A stretch of DNA of 64,000 nt from Hirsutella rhossiliensis (Eukaryota > Ascomycota > Sordariomycetes > Hypocreales > Ophiocordycipitaceae). Made by a program: the position numbers and the translations under genes. The notes below the pieces were generated by a model, which saw only the letters and a program-made list of their open reading frames with translations, searched no databases and was not told the origin of the DNA. Numbering within the stretch: position 1 is the first letter of the stretch; every line of letters begins with the position of its first letter. Of the stretch, positions 35,006 through 47,189 are shown one piece after another. The stretch lies in assembly GCF_020360975.1 (NCBI RefSeq), contig NW_025408668.1, forward strand, positions 4,774,001-4,838,000. Reading direction: 5' to 3'.

Positions 35006-35626
35006 AGCTAGTATAAGTACTATTAAAAGCGGCTAGTTTAGTTCGACCCTTTATTACTTATAATAAAGGGTAGCTAGCTATATAAGTAAGCTTAGTATTA
35101 AAGGAAGCGCTTTATATAAGTTTTTATATTTATAAAAAGTATTAGCTTTAGTATTATTAATTTATTAAGTTAGTCCTTAATTACCTATATATAGCGGTTA
35201 CTACCTTTTATAAGTAAGAGGTCTATTATAAAGTCTATCTATATATATATATAGAACTAGTTTAGTACTAAAAGCTACTTAAGTAGCCTTTTAAGCTATG
35301 CTTTTTAGATCTTTATATAGCTATAAATATTATAGTTATAAAGGAAGTAATAAATATAGTACTATAAGCGGGGCTAGTAAAAGTCCCTTATAAGGCCTAC
35401 TACTATACCTTACTTACTTAAGTAACTTATAATACTAAAGTTATAGATAAGCTAAACTAGCCTCTCTTAAAGCTTATTTTATTTATTTAGCTTTAGCGGT
35501 CTATCTTTCTCCTTAGCTTCTATAATATATAGTGCGCCCGGTATATATAGTCTCCCCCGCTAGCATAGATACCCTTATAGGTCGATATAGTAATCGGCTA
35601 CTTTTACCTTTAGCTTTAGCTTTAGA
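35006..35626 (-). mobile_element. G3-minus relic, segment 2 (integrase)
   Basis: The reverse complement aligns with about 54780-55400 of the plus-strand G3: integrase zinc region and core. It is continuous with segment 1 across Copia-2 and with segment 3 across Gypsy-C. The TCTAG at 35627-35631 is the Gypsy-C target copy. Confidence 0.8.
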
Positions 35627-35631
35627 TCTAG

Positions 35632-36081
35632 TATAATAACTAGTATTATTCTTAAGGGATAAACCTATTAAGGGGTTTATATTAGTAGATATAATAGGGC
35701 GTAGTCTAAGCAATAATAAGTATATTACGTTAGTAATAAGTCGGAGGTTATAGACTATAGACTATAACTAAGTAACTAAAATTAAAAATAGAATCGTAAT
35801 AAAGATCTATATTAAAAGCTAGAGAGCTATCTATCTAAAAAAGTAAAAGTAGGTAGCTATATATACCTATAAAGACTATCCTTAGATTATAGGCCTAGCT
35901 ATAATCCCTTATATTAAATCGTATAGAGCGTAGTAATCTCGTTAATCTTAGATTACTTAGATCTCTATAATCTCTTTAATCCTATATCTATTAAATAGTT
36001 ATACTAACTATTTATCTATTAGACCGTATTACGTACTTAACGCGGTCGATTTTTAGTAGCTTAGTAGCTATAGTCGTAATA
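35632..36081 (-). repeat. Gypsy-C outer 3' LTR (type B, 450 bp)
   Basis: TATAATAAC...GTCGTAATA; the polypurine tract complement CTCCCCTCCTTTTAG follows at 36087. Shares its first 200 or so bases with type A, then diverges until the last 20. Confidence 0.9.
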
Positions 36082-36529
36082 CGATATCTCCCCTCCTTTT
36101 AGTCTTATCTATAAGACCTACTATAGCTACCTTAGCCGCTATATATAAATATACCCTTATTATATTATATATAAGTATATCGTTCCTTATCTCTTTATCC
36201 TTTTAGGATATACTACTAATAGTATATCTAGTTATATACTAAAAAATCGTTCCTAAAAAGCCTTTAAGCGCGCTACTCTTATTAAATATATCGACTTAAG
36301 TAGAGATCCTATTAATATACTATATACTTAATGCTTTAAAGTAAAGAAGATAAATTATTAAATAGCCGAAAGTTCTTCGCGCTATAATAATTATATTACT
36401 AGTAGTCGTCCTTATTATAATAGTATTTTAGTAGCTTCTTTTTATAAGTGTCTTTTAATTTTTTCTATATATAATAGCTAATATATTTCTTTTAGTAACT
36501 AAATTATTAATAGAGTAGTATAAGCTATA

Positions 36530-36902
36530 TTTTAAAGAGGAGGAAGCTAAGGAAGCCTTATTAGAGCTTTAAGTATAGCTTATAAATCTTTAGTTATAAA
36601 TATTTATTGCCGTTAATCGTTTAGCTTATATCTAAAAGATTTAAAATTATATAAAGGAAAAGAGTTCTAAGTTATTTCGTTATAGTATCTAAGAAGTAAA
36701 TACTAAGGATAGCGTTTTACCTACGCTTAATATATATAAGTATTAAGTAATAAATAACTTATAATCGTTAGGCGTTTTTAATAAGGCGAATTAGTCTTTA
36801 TTCAGTATTAGTAAGGAGTTTATAGATCTTAGTCTTTTAATCCCTCTTAAACCTTCTAGTAAAATTATCGAAGTAGAGAGCTATAGTAGGTTAAGTACTT
36901 AA
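36530..36902 (+). pseudogene. Antisense coiled-coil ORF, type-B version
   Basis: A plus-strand frame opposite to pol, ending TAA at 36900-36902. It starts with an EEEAKEALLEL coiled-coil-like run and contains KEKSSKLFRYS and SISKEFIDLSLLIPLKPSS. It occupies the same place as the type-A frame ending at 38757; the nucleotide sequences have diverged strongly, while the helical start, the KSSKLF/GSKLF motif and the common end (RLST) remain. Confidence 0.48.
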
Positions 36903-36909
36903 GTAGTTC

Positions 36910-37503
36910 CTAAGTATTTTCCTTTAGTCTATATCCCTTTTACTTAATAAGGTATTTATATTACTAACCTTATTTTCTTATATCTAGTATTTATTCTACT
37001 TTATATTCTTAATCGTTATTAACTTTTATTTTTTCCTATAGTTTAGCGTTTTATAGCGCTAGTTTTAATAATAAGATATAAAATATTAGGTATATCTATA
37101 TTATTATTAATAGCGAAAGTTTATAGTTAACTTTTAAAATAGTTTTCTTAACCTTAAACGGTCTAAGTTTCTTAAAATCTAATTTATTACTTAATTATTT
37201 TATTTTAATATTTCGTTATATAAGGTAGATTATATCTCCCTCTTAAAAGATTAGTCCTTATAATCTTTTTTAATTATAGTAAGTAGATATTCGTTCTTTA
37301 ATAAATTAAAGTTCTTATTATATTTCTTTATATAATTTTTATAGCTAATCTACTTATAATATCGCTCGTTCTACTTATAGTCCTTATTAAGTAACCTTAA
37401 ATACTTTTAAGTTATATCTATAATTAGTATATACTAATAAGAGCTTAGTTATTTTTATAACTAAGCTATTATAAGCTAGTTATACTATTAGTAGCTATTT
37501 AAC
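36910..37503 (-). pseudogene. Gypsy-C type-B integrase C-terminal fragment
   Basis: Minus-strand sequence homologous to 38765-39355. It is the end of the type-B pol gene, cut off at 37503 by the nested type-A LTR. Confidence 0.6.
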
Positions 37504-37968
37504 TATAACGACCGGTATTATTCTTAAGGGATAAACCTATTAAGGGGTTTATATTAATAGATATAATAGGGCGTAGTCTAAGTAATAATAAGTATATTAC
37601 GTTAGTAATAAGTTAGAGGTTATAGGCTATAAACTATAACTAGGTAATTAAAATTAAAGATAGAATTATAATAAAGATCTATATTAAAAGCTATTAAGCT
37701 ATCTATCTAAAGGAGTGTTTTATTCCTTCCTTATATATCTCGAGAGCTTCCTTAGATCGCCGAAAGCACTAGGTAATCCCGTCGCCTAGGAGCGCTAGGG
37801 CGCTAGAGCGATCCTACGATCTTAGCCGTAAAGCGTTAGAGCGCTAGAGTAACCTATCGCTCTAAATTTAATTAGCCCGTCGGTCTATCTAATATTCCTT
37901 ACTCCCTACGTTACGTATCCTTATAATATATACTAGTCCCCGCGGTTCGCTAGACTATAGTCGTAATA
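37504..37968 (-). repeat. Nested type-A 3' LTR in Gypsy-C
   Basis: A 465-bp LTR, TATAACGAC...GTCGTAATA, closely matching the Gypsy-A LTRs. It interrupts type-B interior after TTAAC (37499-37503). No matching type-A 5' LTR exists downstream. Confidence 0.9.
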
Positions 37969-37987
37969 GGATGCCTCCCCTCCTTTT
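37969..37987 (-). promoter_or_regulatory. Polypurine tract of nested type-A unit
   Basis: The minus strand reads CTAAAAGGAGGGGAGGCAT directly upstream of the LTR; the least mutated copy of this tract in the window. Confidence 0.8.
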
Positions 37988-38339
37988 AGTCTTACCCTTA
38001 AGACCTACTACCTTAGCCGCTATATATAAATATACCCTTATTACGTTATACGTAAGTATATCGTTCCTTATTCTTTTATCCTTTTAGGATATATTACTAA
38101 TAGTATATTTAGTTATATTTAAAAATCCTATTCTTATAATTTCGATAAATCGCGTTAATAATTAAAGCTAGTATCTTAGACCGAGATCTATAGTATTAAA
38201 ATTATACCTTACTCTTATTATTTTCGGTTAGGCCTAACTTATAAGGTTAGCGAGCGTTTTAATCGGTATTCTAAATATACCTCTATAGGCCGTTCTTATA
38301 ATAGGTATAATATAGCGTCCGCTTATTTATTTTATCCCT

Positions 38340-38757
38340 TTCCTTTCCTATCGTTCTTTTTTACTAATATTCCTTCTTTTTCTAGTTCGTTATATTATAA
38401 ATTAATAGTAAAAGATTAATTTAAATAAACGGAAAGTAAAAGAAGCGTTAAAGAAAGTAATAGCTTACTTAGCTTAGATTAGGAAATAAATAAAAGTATT
38501 TCCTAAAGGACTAAAGCAGTAAGTTATTTTAGTAGGGTATATAAGCTATTAATAAAAAAGATAGTATAATACGTTCTTCTTAAGACGAATTAGTTCGTTT
38601 ATTAAATAAGGAAACAATTACTATTAGCGAGGTTTAATCGTTTAGTACCTTAAATGTATTAAACTAAGATACTATTCTTAGTAACCTTATATTTCTAAGT
38701 AAGGGTTCGCTTAGTAAAACTATTAAAGTAAAGAACTATAGTAGGTTAAGTACTTAA
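38340..38757 (+). pseudogene. Antisense coiled-coil ORF, type-A version in Gypsy-C
   Basis: Second copy of the frame at 820-1236, with KVKEALKKVIAYLA.IRK near 38440 and stop TAA at 38755-38757. Small length differences shift the frame around 38490-38500, so this copy is more broken than the Gypsy-A one. Confidence 0.45.
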
Positions 38758-38759
38758 GT

Positions 38760-39840
38760 AGTTCCTAGGTATTTTCCTTTAGTTTATATCCCTTTTACTT
38801 AATAAGGTACTCTTATTACTAACCTTATTTTCTTATATTTAGTATTTATTTTACTTTATATTCTTAATCGTCGTTAACTTTAATTCTTTCCTATAGTTTA
38901 GCGTTTTATAGCACTAGTTTTAATAATAAGATATAAAATATTAGGTATATCTATATGATTATTAGTAGCGAAAGTTTATAGTTAATTTTTAAAATAGTTT
39001 TCTTAACCTTAAATAGTCTAAGTTTCTTAAAATCTAATTTATTACTTAGTCGTTTTATTTTAATATTTCGTTATATAAGGTAGACTATATCTCCCTCTTA
39101 AAAGATTAGTCCTTATAATCTTTTCTAATTATAGTAAGTAGATATTTATTCTTTAATAAATTAAAGTTCTTATTATATTTCTTTATATAATTTTTATAGC
39201 TAATCTACTTATAATATCGCTCGTTCCGCGTATAGTCCTTATTAAGTAACCTTAAATACTTCTAGGTTATATTTATAATTAGTATATACTAGTAAGAGCT
39301 TAGTTATTTCTATAACTAAGCTATTATAAGCTAGTTATACTATTAGTAGCTATTTAACTTAATTATTTTATTTATAGCTAATATAGTATTATAAATATTA
39401 TTTAAGCGTTTAGTTAAGTCGTTCTATTTATCTATCTATTTATAGGTAATAAGCTATACTAAGCTTATATTTCGTCCTTAATTAAACTATAAGAGCTTAC
39501 TAAAACTTAGCTATAAATATACTTCTTTTATTAAAGATAATCTTATTTAATAGTTTATAATTACTAATAATTATTTATAGGAATATATATACTAGCTCTT
39601 TTATATTACTTACTTCTTTATATAGTAAAAAGTATTTATACTTTATTAATCTATTAGTAATAATAAATATACTGTTATACTTAACGTTAGTTATAAGTTC
39701 TTTTAATAGTAATAGCTTTATAATATAGTTAAAAGCTATTAAATCCTATAGTTTCTTTAGTATTAATAGCGGTTATAATTCTTTATATAGTTTATATCGT
39801 TTAGCTTTACTTTATATATAAAGTTTATATTCTTTAATAA
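38760..39840 (-). pseudogene. Gypsy-C integrase
   Basis: Uninterrupted counterpart of the Gypsy-A integrase. Minus-strand reading from 39840: SKAKRYKLY.EL.PL, DLIAFNYIIKL (position of the first Asp), YNSIFIITNRLIKYKYFL, FL.IIISNYKLLNKIIF (second Asp, RIP-altered), FIAKF..ALI. Toward 38770 a possible chromodomain remnant: EYKVK.ILN and a RVPY.VKG segment. It carries the empty sites of the LINE (39820-39831) and the TRIM (39456-39460). Confidence 0.78.
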
Positions 39841-42450
39841 CTTATTATACTATTTCTTTAAGCTATAAAAAGCTATATTATTATTTAATCTATTTTATTA
39901 TTCTTTAGATTCCTTAGTATCTATATATTAAATATTTATATATATCTTATATAACTTTATCTTATAATTCTAGTAGTATCTAGATTTTATTTTTATATAT
40001 TAGAACTTCTAAATATTCTATATTATATCTATTTAATACTTTATATTCTTTTATCTATTTTAGGATCTTTTAGTATATTAAGTCGTTAGGTTATACTTTA
40101 AATATTATATTTAGCTATCGTTACTAGTAGTTCCCGTTTTTATTAATTTCTAGGAGCTATCCTTCCGCTATATATACTCTTATATTATAGTTACTTTATT
40201 AACTAAGGGTATTAGCTCGACTATTTTCTATTCCTTTTTTATAGATTATTTTATAGTTAAATTCTAATAAGTATTTAGCCTATTAAATCTATCGTCTATT
40301 TAACTATTACGTTATTATAAAATATAAGATATTCTTATAGTCTATATAGACCTTAACTTTATATTTACTTTTAAGAAGGTAGTATTAAAATTCCTTAAAA
40401 GCTTAAATAATTATAAGGAATTCTTTATCGTAGATAGGGTAATTAAGTTCTATACTATATAGCTTCTTTAAGTAGAATATAATTAGTTATAGTCTTTCTT
40501 TATTATCTTTTTATCCGATTTATACTCTTAAAGTAAAGTTTAATATATCGGTTTTAAGTTCGATTTATCGTTTTAGATTAAAGGTAGTTAAGACTAGTTC
40601 TTATATAATTATAGTTTTAATATATTCGAAAGCTTTATTAGCTTTATCGTCCTATATAAATTCTTTTTCCTTCTTTATTAAGTTATATAGTAGTACTATA
40701 ATCTTTCTAAAATCTTTAATAAATCGTTAATAGTAATTTATAAATCCTAAGAAACTTTATATATCCTTAACGTTCTTTAGTATTAGCTATTCTTTAACTA
40801 AGTTAATCTTATCTTATTATATTTATATCTCTCTTAGTAAGATTATATATCTAAGGAAGTTTACTTTCTATATATAGAACTTACTTTTCTTTAGTTTAAT
40901 TAATAACTTTATATTCTAAAGTATATAAAGTACCTTATAGATATATTCCTTATATTCTTTTAAGGTATCTAAGAAGATTAGGATATTATCTAAGTATACT
41001 ACTATAAAGATATCTAAGTATTTATATAGGATATTATTAATTATCCGTTAAAAGGTAGCTAGTATATTTATAAGTCTAAATAGTATTACTAGATATTAAA
41101 ATAGTTTAAATTTCGTTTTAAAGGCTATTATCTATTTATATCCCTTTTTATATATATTAAGTTATAGGCGCCTTTAAGATTAAGGGCTATAAACTATTTT
41201 TTACTATATAGTTAATATTATAGTTTTAATATAAGTAGTAATAGTATTTAGTCTTTTATTATAATATCGTTTAAGCGTTTATAGTTAATAACTAGTTATA
41301 GCTTACTGTTTTTCTTTAAAATAAATATAACTAAGTAGCTTACTTTAAATATTAACGTTTATATATATCCCTTTTATAAATTCTTATTAAAGTAGTCGTA
41401 TAGCGTTTATAGTTACTTTTCGTTTAAGTTATAGATTTTATAAAACGTCGGCGTTATTCTATCCTTAAGATAAATTTTATAGTCCTATTAGCTATATTTA
41501 GGTAACCCTATCTTAAGTTCTTCCTTAAAGAGTTTATTATATTTCTAGTATTCTTAGGGGATATTCTTTATTCTATCTTATAGGCTTTATTCTTTCTTTT
41601 AATAGCTAGTTTCTCTTAACTTAAGCTCTTTATTAATTTATTTAAGGTCGTTCCTTAAAGTAGTAATAACTCTTTAGATCTTTATATTATATCCTTTATT
41701 TAATTTATATTAAATACTAAGTTATATAGCTATATTAGTTAATATATAGGTCTTATTAGTCGATTTTATTATATCCGCTAGTTTAGTTATTAGTTTCGTT
41801 TATATCGCTAAAGCTTATAATAATTTACTTAAATAGTTATCCCTTTTATCTTATTTAATAGCTAAATTATTATAAAAATTTACTTTCTTTTAAATCTATT
41901 AGTCCTAGAAACTTATATCTTCGTTTTAATATGGCTAGCTAGTTCTCTAGTTAATTAATAGGTTACTCTCTTATAGCTATAGAAGTCTTAATATAAAATT
42001 ATATTCTTTAATATCTATAATATTAAAGTTAACTTATTTATCGTAGCCCTAAATATTAATATTAAGGTAATTAATCTCTATATTAATAATTCTATTATTA
42101 TAGTTAAAAGCCTCTCCTTTAATATTTATAAGTTTATATAGATCTTTCTTATATCTCTATATAAGTTAGTAATAATTAACGACTTTAGGTAAAACGTAAT
42201 TACCTATTATATTATAGTCTAAAATTATATATATATAATATCCTATAATTTAGATATTTAATACTATTTAGTTACTATAGCTTACTATTACTATATATAA
42301 GGTCCTTAGATCTTATTATATTATACTAGTTTATAGCCCTTTTATAGATAGTATACCTTGTTTTTTACTTAGTCCTTATTTATTTTATTTAAGTATTCTT
42401 CTTTAATTTATTATTAATATTATTTCTTTATATTTTCGTTATATAGTATT
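39841..42450 (-). pseudogene. Gypsy-C RT and RNase H
   Basis: Minus strand. The conserved RT block reads KTKFKLF.YLVILFRLINILATF near 41120-41050 and the catalytic block VYLNNILIFLDT near 41010-40975. RNase H follows toward 40140. The MULE (41133) and Copia-1 (42453) target sites are intact here. Confidence 0.78.
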
Positions 42451-42457
42451 ATATTAG

Positions 42458-44827
42458 GGCTTAAGAGACTAATTTCTTATAGCTAATTAAAGATTTCTTA
42501 TTTCTTAATACTATATCGTTTATATTATACTACTTTATAGTTAATTATATCCTATACTTTATAATTCTATTTATTTTTATACTAAAGGTTAAGTTTTTAT
42601 TTAGCGTCTTTTTATTTTTTATATAGTATTTCCTTATTAATTCTTTCTTAGTTAAATATAGCTTATAGCCTTTATATATATTATTAATAATCTTTTAATA
42701 TACTATTATATCGTTTATATTATACTTATGCCTTTTTATATTTATAAACTTTATAGTTTAAGTATATATATTTATTATAATCTTCTTTATTATATTTAAC
42801 CTATTATATAAGTCTTTAAAAGATTAAGGGTTTAGATACCTTAAAGTAAGTAGTATTATACTATTCCTTTATTTTAGCGTATTTATAGATTTTATATATC
42901 TCTAAAAGATATCTTATTAATAAACTATAATTATCGCGGTATTTAAGTAGCGTACTATAATTAGGTTCTAATAATATAACTTAGTTATTTAAGTAGCGTT
43001 AATTAATTTTCTAGTAGTTTAGTTCTATACTTAAGTAAGGTTTTAAAAGTACTTATCCCTTAAACCTAACTAAAAAAGCATTATATTATACCTTTATTTA
43101 AAAGTATATTATATAATCTAGGTAGATATATAATATCTATAAAATATACTTATAGTACTTATAAGTAAGTAGTATTTATAGATTATCTTTAAATTCTCCT
43201 TATAGTTACTATTCTTATTATAAAGCTATAAAGGTATTAACTATAGTAATAGCTATAGTATAGTCTCTTTTATATAGTACTAGTTAATATTAAATTAATA
43301 TAGCTTATTAGTTTTCTATAAGAATTTAAAGTATTTATTAAGTTTTAATTTTAAGTATTTCTTTAAAGTCTTTAAAGTATAAAGTATATTCTCTAATTAT
43401 AGTATTTTCCCTTAGTAGTAAGGGTAGTAATATAAGTTCGTTCTTATCTTTTATTTCTCTAAGTATTTCTTATTCTTTAAAGCTTATATTATTAATACTT
43501 TATTCTTTCTCTTTAAGTTATTATCTAAGTTTTATAAGTATAAGAGCTATATCTATATCTTCTTTACTATATTATTTATAGACTGCCTATTATTATTATC
43601 GATTTTTATTTTATATATCTTCTTAGAATCGTTTATTATTTTTCTTAACCTAGTTTTAAAAGACTCCTTTAAGATAGGGGTATTTTAGTTCTATAAATTT
43701 AACTTATTTCTATATTTTAAGATCCCTTTATTATATTATTATAAGGGTCGTCTTTAATAGCTTTAAGAACTATCTAGTACCGTTCTTATTACTTAAGTAT
43801 ACTATATATTCGTTATTATAATATATAGTTTAACTAAGGACTTTATACTTTAGTTCTTATCTATTAATAGTATTTAGGTATTTCTTACTTTTTAAGGCTA
43901 GTACTTAATAGGTTTTCTTTTCCTTATAAGGTTATTTATATTCCTTAAAGTAATATTTAAGTTTCCTATAATTAAAATACTTTCCTTTACCTTTCTATAT
44001 TATATCTAGATCTATCCTACCTAGGTTAGTTATATAAGTATAGGTAATAAGAGTTTCGCGCTTTTTTTTATAGTTAGTATATTAGTTAAAGTTATTCTTA
44101 TAAGAAGGGTTTTAATTTCCTCTTCCTTATTTCTTTTCTTAGTATTAAGTATACTATTTATTATTAATTCGTACTACTATAGTAATATAGTCTAAGAGGT
44201 TATTAGGTCGATTTTCCTTATAAAGCTCGTCCTTAACTTCTTCTTTAAGCCTATTATAAAATTATAATATAAGAGGTTTATTATCCTAATTAAGCTTTAA
44301 GGTAACTTAACGGAACTTTATAGTATAATTTAATATTAAGATCCTTTATTAAAGTTCTTAAAGTTTCTATTTAGCTTCTCGTTTCTTATTAGTTATTTTA
44401 AATACCTTTATAATAGTTTCTTTAAATCCTTAGAAACTAGTAAAAACTTTATTTATCTTATTATCTTATCGCGCTAGTTAGCTATTAAGAAAATCCCTTA
44501 TTATAGGTCTAAACTAAGCGAGTGCTATTTTAGATAAATAATTTCCTACGTAGAGTACCTTTTCGACTAGGTTTAAGAGTTTAATAGGGTAAAACTAATA
44601 GTAGGCCTTAAGTTAAGTAAGAAAGTCTTAAAGTATACTATAAGTACTATTAAATAGTCCTAGCTATTTTAGTTTAACTACTTCTTTAAGGTCCCTAACT
44701 TATCTATTACTTCCTTTAATCCTAAGTAACTATACCTTATATTAAAAGGTAATAATCTCGCGTATTATATCCTAAGGTAATATAGTAGCTCTAGAGTTAG
44801 TTAATCTAGCTTACTATATAAGTATAT
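42458..44827 (-). pseudogene. Gypsy-C gag and protease
   Basis: Minus strand. Gag core near 44480-44180: GFKETIIKVFKITNKKREAK, FYNRLKEEVKDELYKENRP, LLDYITIVVRINNK. The protease region toward 42460 is not recognisable by motif. Downstream of the 5' LTR on the coding strand, as expected. Confidence 0.72.
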
Positions 44828-44886
44828 TAATAGTTACGATATTACTTAAAGTAACGTAGTATTATACTAAATAAGAGCTTTTAATA

Positions 44887-46038
44887 TATAACGACTAGTA
44901 TTATTCTTAAGGGATAAACCTATTAAGGGGTTTATATTAGTAGATATAATAAGGCGTAGTTTAAGTAATAATAAGTATATTATATTAGTAATAAGTTAGA
45001 GGTTATAGACTATAAACTATAACTAGGTAATTAAAATTAAAGATAGAATCGTAATAAAGATCTATATTAAAAGCTAGAGAGCTATCTATTTAAAGAAGTA
45101 AAAGTAGGTAGCTATATATACTTATAGAGACTATCCTTAGATTATAGGCCTAGTTATAATCCCTTATATTAGATTGTAAGAAGGTATAAGCAATAAGCGT
45201 AGAATCGGGTAATCGATAATATAAGCGGAAAGATCGGTCGAAGGAGTATAGGGTAGGATTTCGTCTGGAATTTATAACGAGCATATAAGGGGCTGAATAA
45301 TATATTGAAAGAATAGCGTTGCAAAAGATACTTGCAAACTTACTTATTTAATCTACTACTCCTAGGGAAATCCTTCGTCTTTTATAGACCATTGCTCGCC
45401 CACTAGTAGACCAATTAGTCAGCTTTCTAGCACATTCTATAGTGCTTAAAAAGCTCTATCTATAGTATATCTTCCTAACTTAGTAGGTGGTCTGATTGTG
45501 GCGTGATGGTTAACGTAAGACTATGGGTTCTAGCATAAGTAGTAGATTTAACCAGAATGTTCTATGCCCCACCTATTCTCGTATCGCGGATATCTTCGGA
45601 ACCGCTAGGCCAAAATAGGCAATAGGGTATCCGTTCTGCTCGTAATTGACTTATGCATTTTATGCATATTTTTGTTTATAAGGATAGGCTTATCCTGACC
45701 CGCTTTTCCTAGAGGAAGGTATAGTTATCTAGTAGAGGTCTTTGTCTTTTAAGGGTTATTCCCTTAGACTGTATTATAGAGCCTCTTTTTACTAGCTTAT
45801 TCTATAAAGCCTCCCTATGCCTATTATTTCTTTATAACAGTAAAATAGGAATATAAGGGTATATTCTTATATAGATCGTATAGAGCGTAGTAATCTCGTT
45901 AATCCTAGATTACTTAGATCTCTATAATCCCTTTAATCCTATATCTATTAGATAGTTATACCGACTATTTATCCGTTAAACTATATTATATACTTAACGC
46001 GGTCGACCGTTAGCGGCCTAGTAGCTATAGTCGTAATA
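44887..46038 (-). repeat. Gypsy-C 5' LTR (type B), split by LTR-C
   Basis: 450 bp after removal of the 702-bp nested insertion. Preceded by the same interior junction as the Gypsy-A 5' LTR, but its second half is type B, matching the outer 3' LTR at 35632. Confidence 0.9.
45175..45871. repeat. Solo LTR-C, younger copy, 697 bp
   Basis: Inserted in the Gypsy-C 5' LTR with TAGAT at 45170-45174 and 45872-45876. Ends TGTAAGAAGG...TTCTTATA form a TGTAAGAA/TTCTTACA-type inverted end. It keeps many CA and TG dinucleotides, so it has passed through little RIP compared with its neighbours and its own sister copy at 23824. Confidence 0.92.
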
Positions 46039-46043
46039 TCTAG

Positions 46044-46800
46044 GTATCGAGCGCTAGACTTTATAGCGCGGCGCACGCCCTTATAAGTATAGTCTAGAGC
46101 CGCTATCCTATCTTATAAGCGTTAAAGGGCCTTATCTTAAAATACTCTCGCCGCGTATACCCTTAAGCTAGTTTATCCCTCTTTACTAAACTAAGGTAAA
46201 AGTATAAAGGGAAGCTTATTTAATAGTAAAGGTATAAGGGAAAGCTTATTTACTAATACTATGCCTTCCTTTACTAAGGAAGCTCTTATATAAGTCTATA
46301 GCAGTTCTTATAAGATAAGCTATAGGTCTTACGCCTTAATATCTACTTTTATTAGCTAGTCTTAATCCCTTTAAGAAAGCGCGTTTAAGACTATAGAATC
46401 TTACTTAAAGCGGTACTTAATTAAAAAGTTAAAGTATAAGAGATACTCTACTTAGCGGGCTTACCGCTTTAAGAGGTACTAGCGGGTTATAAAATACTTA
46501 AGGTTCTTATAGTCTATAAGAATCTTAAAGCTCTTATAGCTTTAGAGCTCTACTTATTATTACTTAAGGTAGCTAATAATCGCTAGTATCTCTTTATTAT
46601 AAATAATATAATTCTACTTTACTAAGGTTAGCTTATAAGAGTAAAACGCTTTTAGTTACTTTTACTTATTTACCTTTTAAGAAAGCGTTCTTTTAAGTAC
46701 TTAGCTATTATTATAAGAGCGCTACTAATAAGTATAGGCTAACTAAGTACTTAGGTATATAGTACTAATATATCGGTAAGGTATTAATAAGGAATTATAC
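46044..46800 (-). mobile_element. G3-minus relic, segment 3 (RNase H / integrase start)
   Basis: The reverse complement aligns with about 54060-54780 of the plus-strand G3, including the RNase H-side segment with [18 protein letters not shown] coding. Heavier RIP than the plus-strand copy, including CpG loss. Homology fades near 46800, where the G2 element begins. Confidence 0.75.
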
Positions 46801-47189
46801 CTACCCCGCTTATAAGTTATAGACTACTTACTACTTTAATTAAAGAGGAGAAATCCCTTTCCTTATAAGCTATAGTTTTATAATAAGGAAAATATAATAT
46901 ATATAGCGTAGTACCTTTAGCTATCTCTACTACCTAATTAATTATACTATAATATATATTCCCTTATAATTTCTAAAGCTTTCTTTTTTAGTTACTTAAG
47001 AAAGATAGCTACTTAAAGAAGACTATATAACGCTCTTATAGCGCGATATAGTAGTTAACTAGTTAAGGCCTCTTTATTATATATATTAAGTATTTACTTA
47101 AGAGATAATAAATAGGAAGATATATCCTTAAAATAGACCCTTACTATAAATAATATTATAACTATATTAAATATATTATTACTTATAAG

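Larger units (their letters stand above)
35632..46038 (-). mobile_element. Gypsy-C, recombinant Ty3/gypsy element
   Basis: Outer LTRs are type B (35632-36081, and 44887-46038 split by a solo LTR), and TCTAG flanks the whole at 35627-35631 and 46039-46043. Inside, a second 3' end is present: a type-A LTR at 37504-37968 with its own polypurine tract and 3' region, placed after only 1.4 kb of type-B interior. The simplest reading is a type-A element inserted in a type-B element, followed by recombination between their matching interiors that removed the type-A 5' LTR and one copy of the shared sequence. Confidence 0.85.

Noticed and set aside
35513..35713. 66-codon minus-strand frame
   Set aside because: Crosses the junction between the G3-minus relic and the Gypsy-C LTR, so it is an artefact of insertion.
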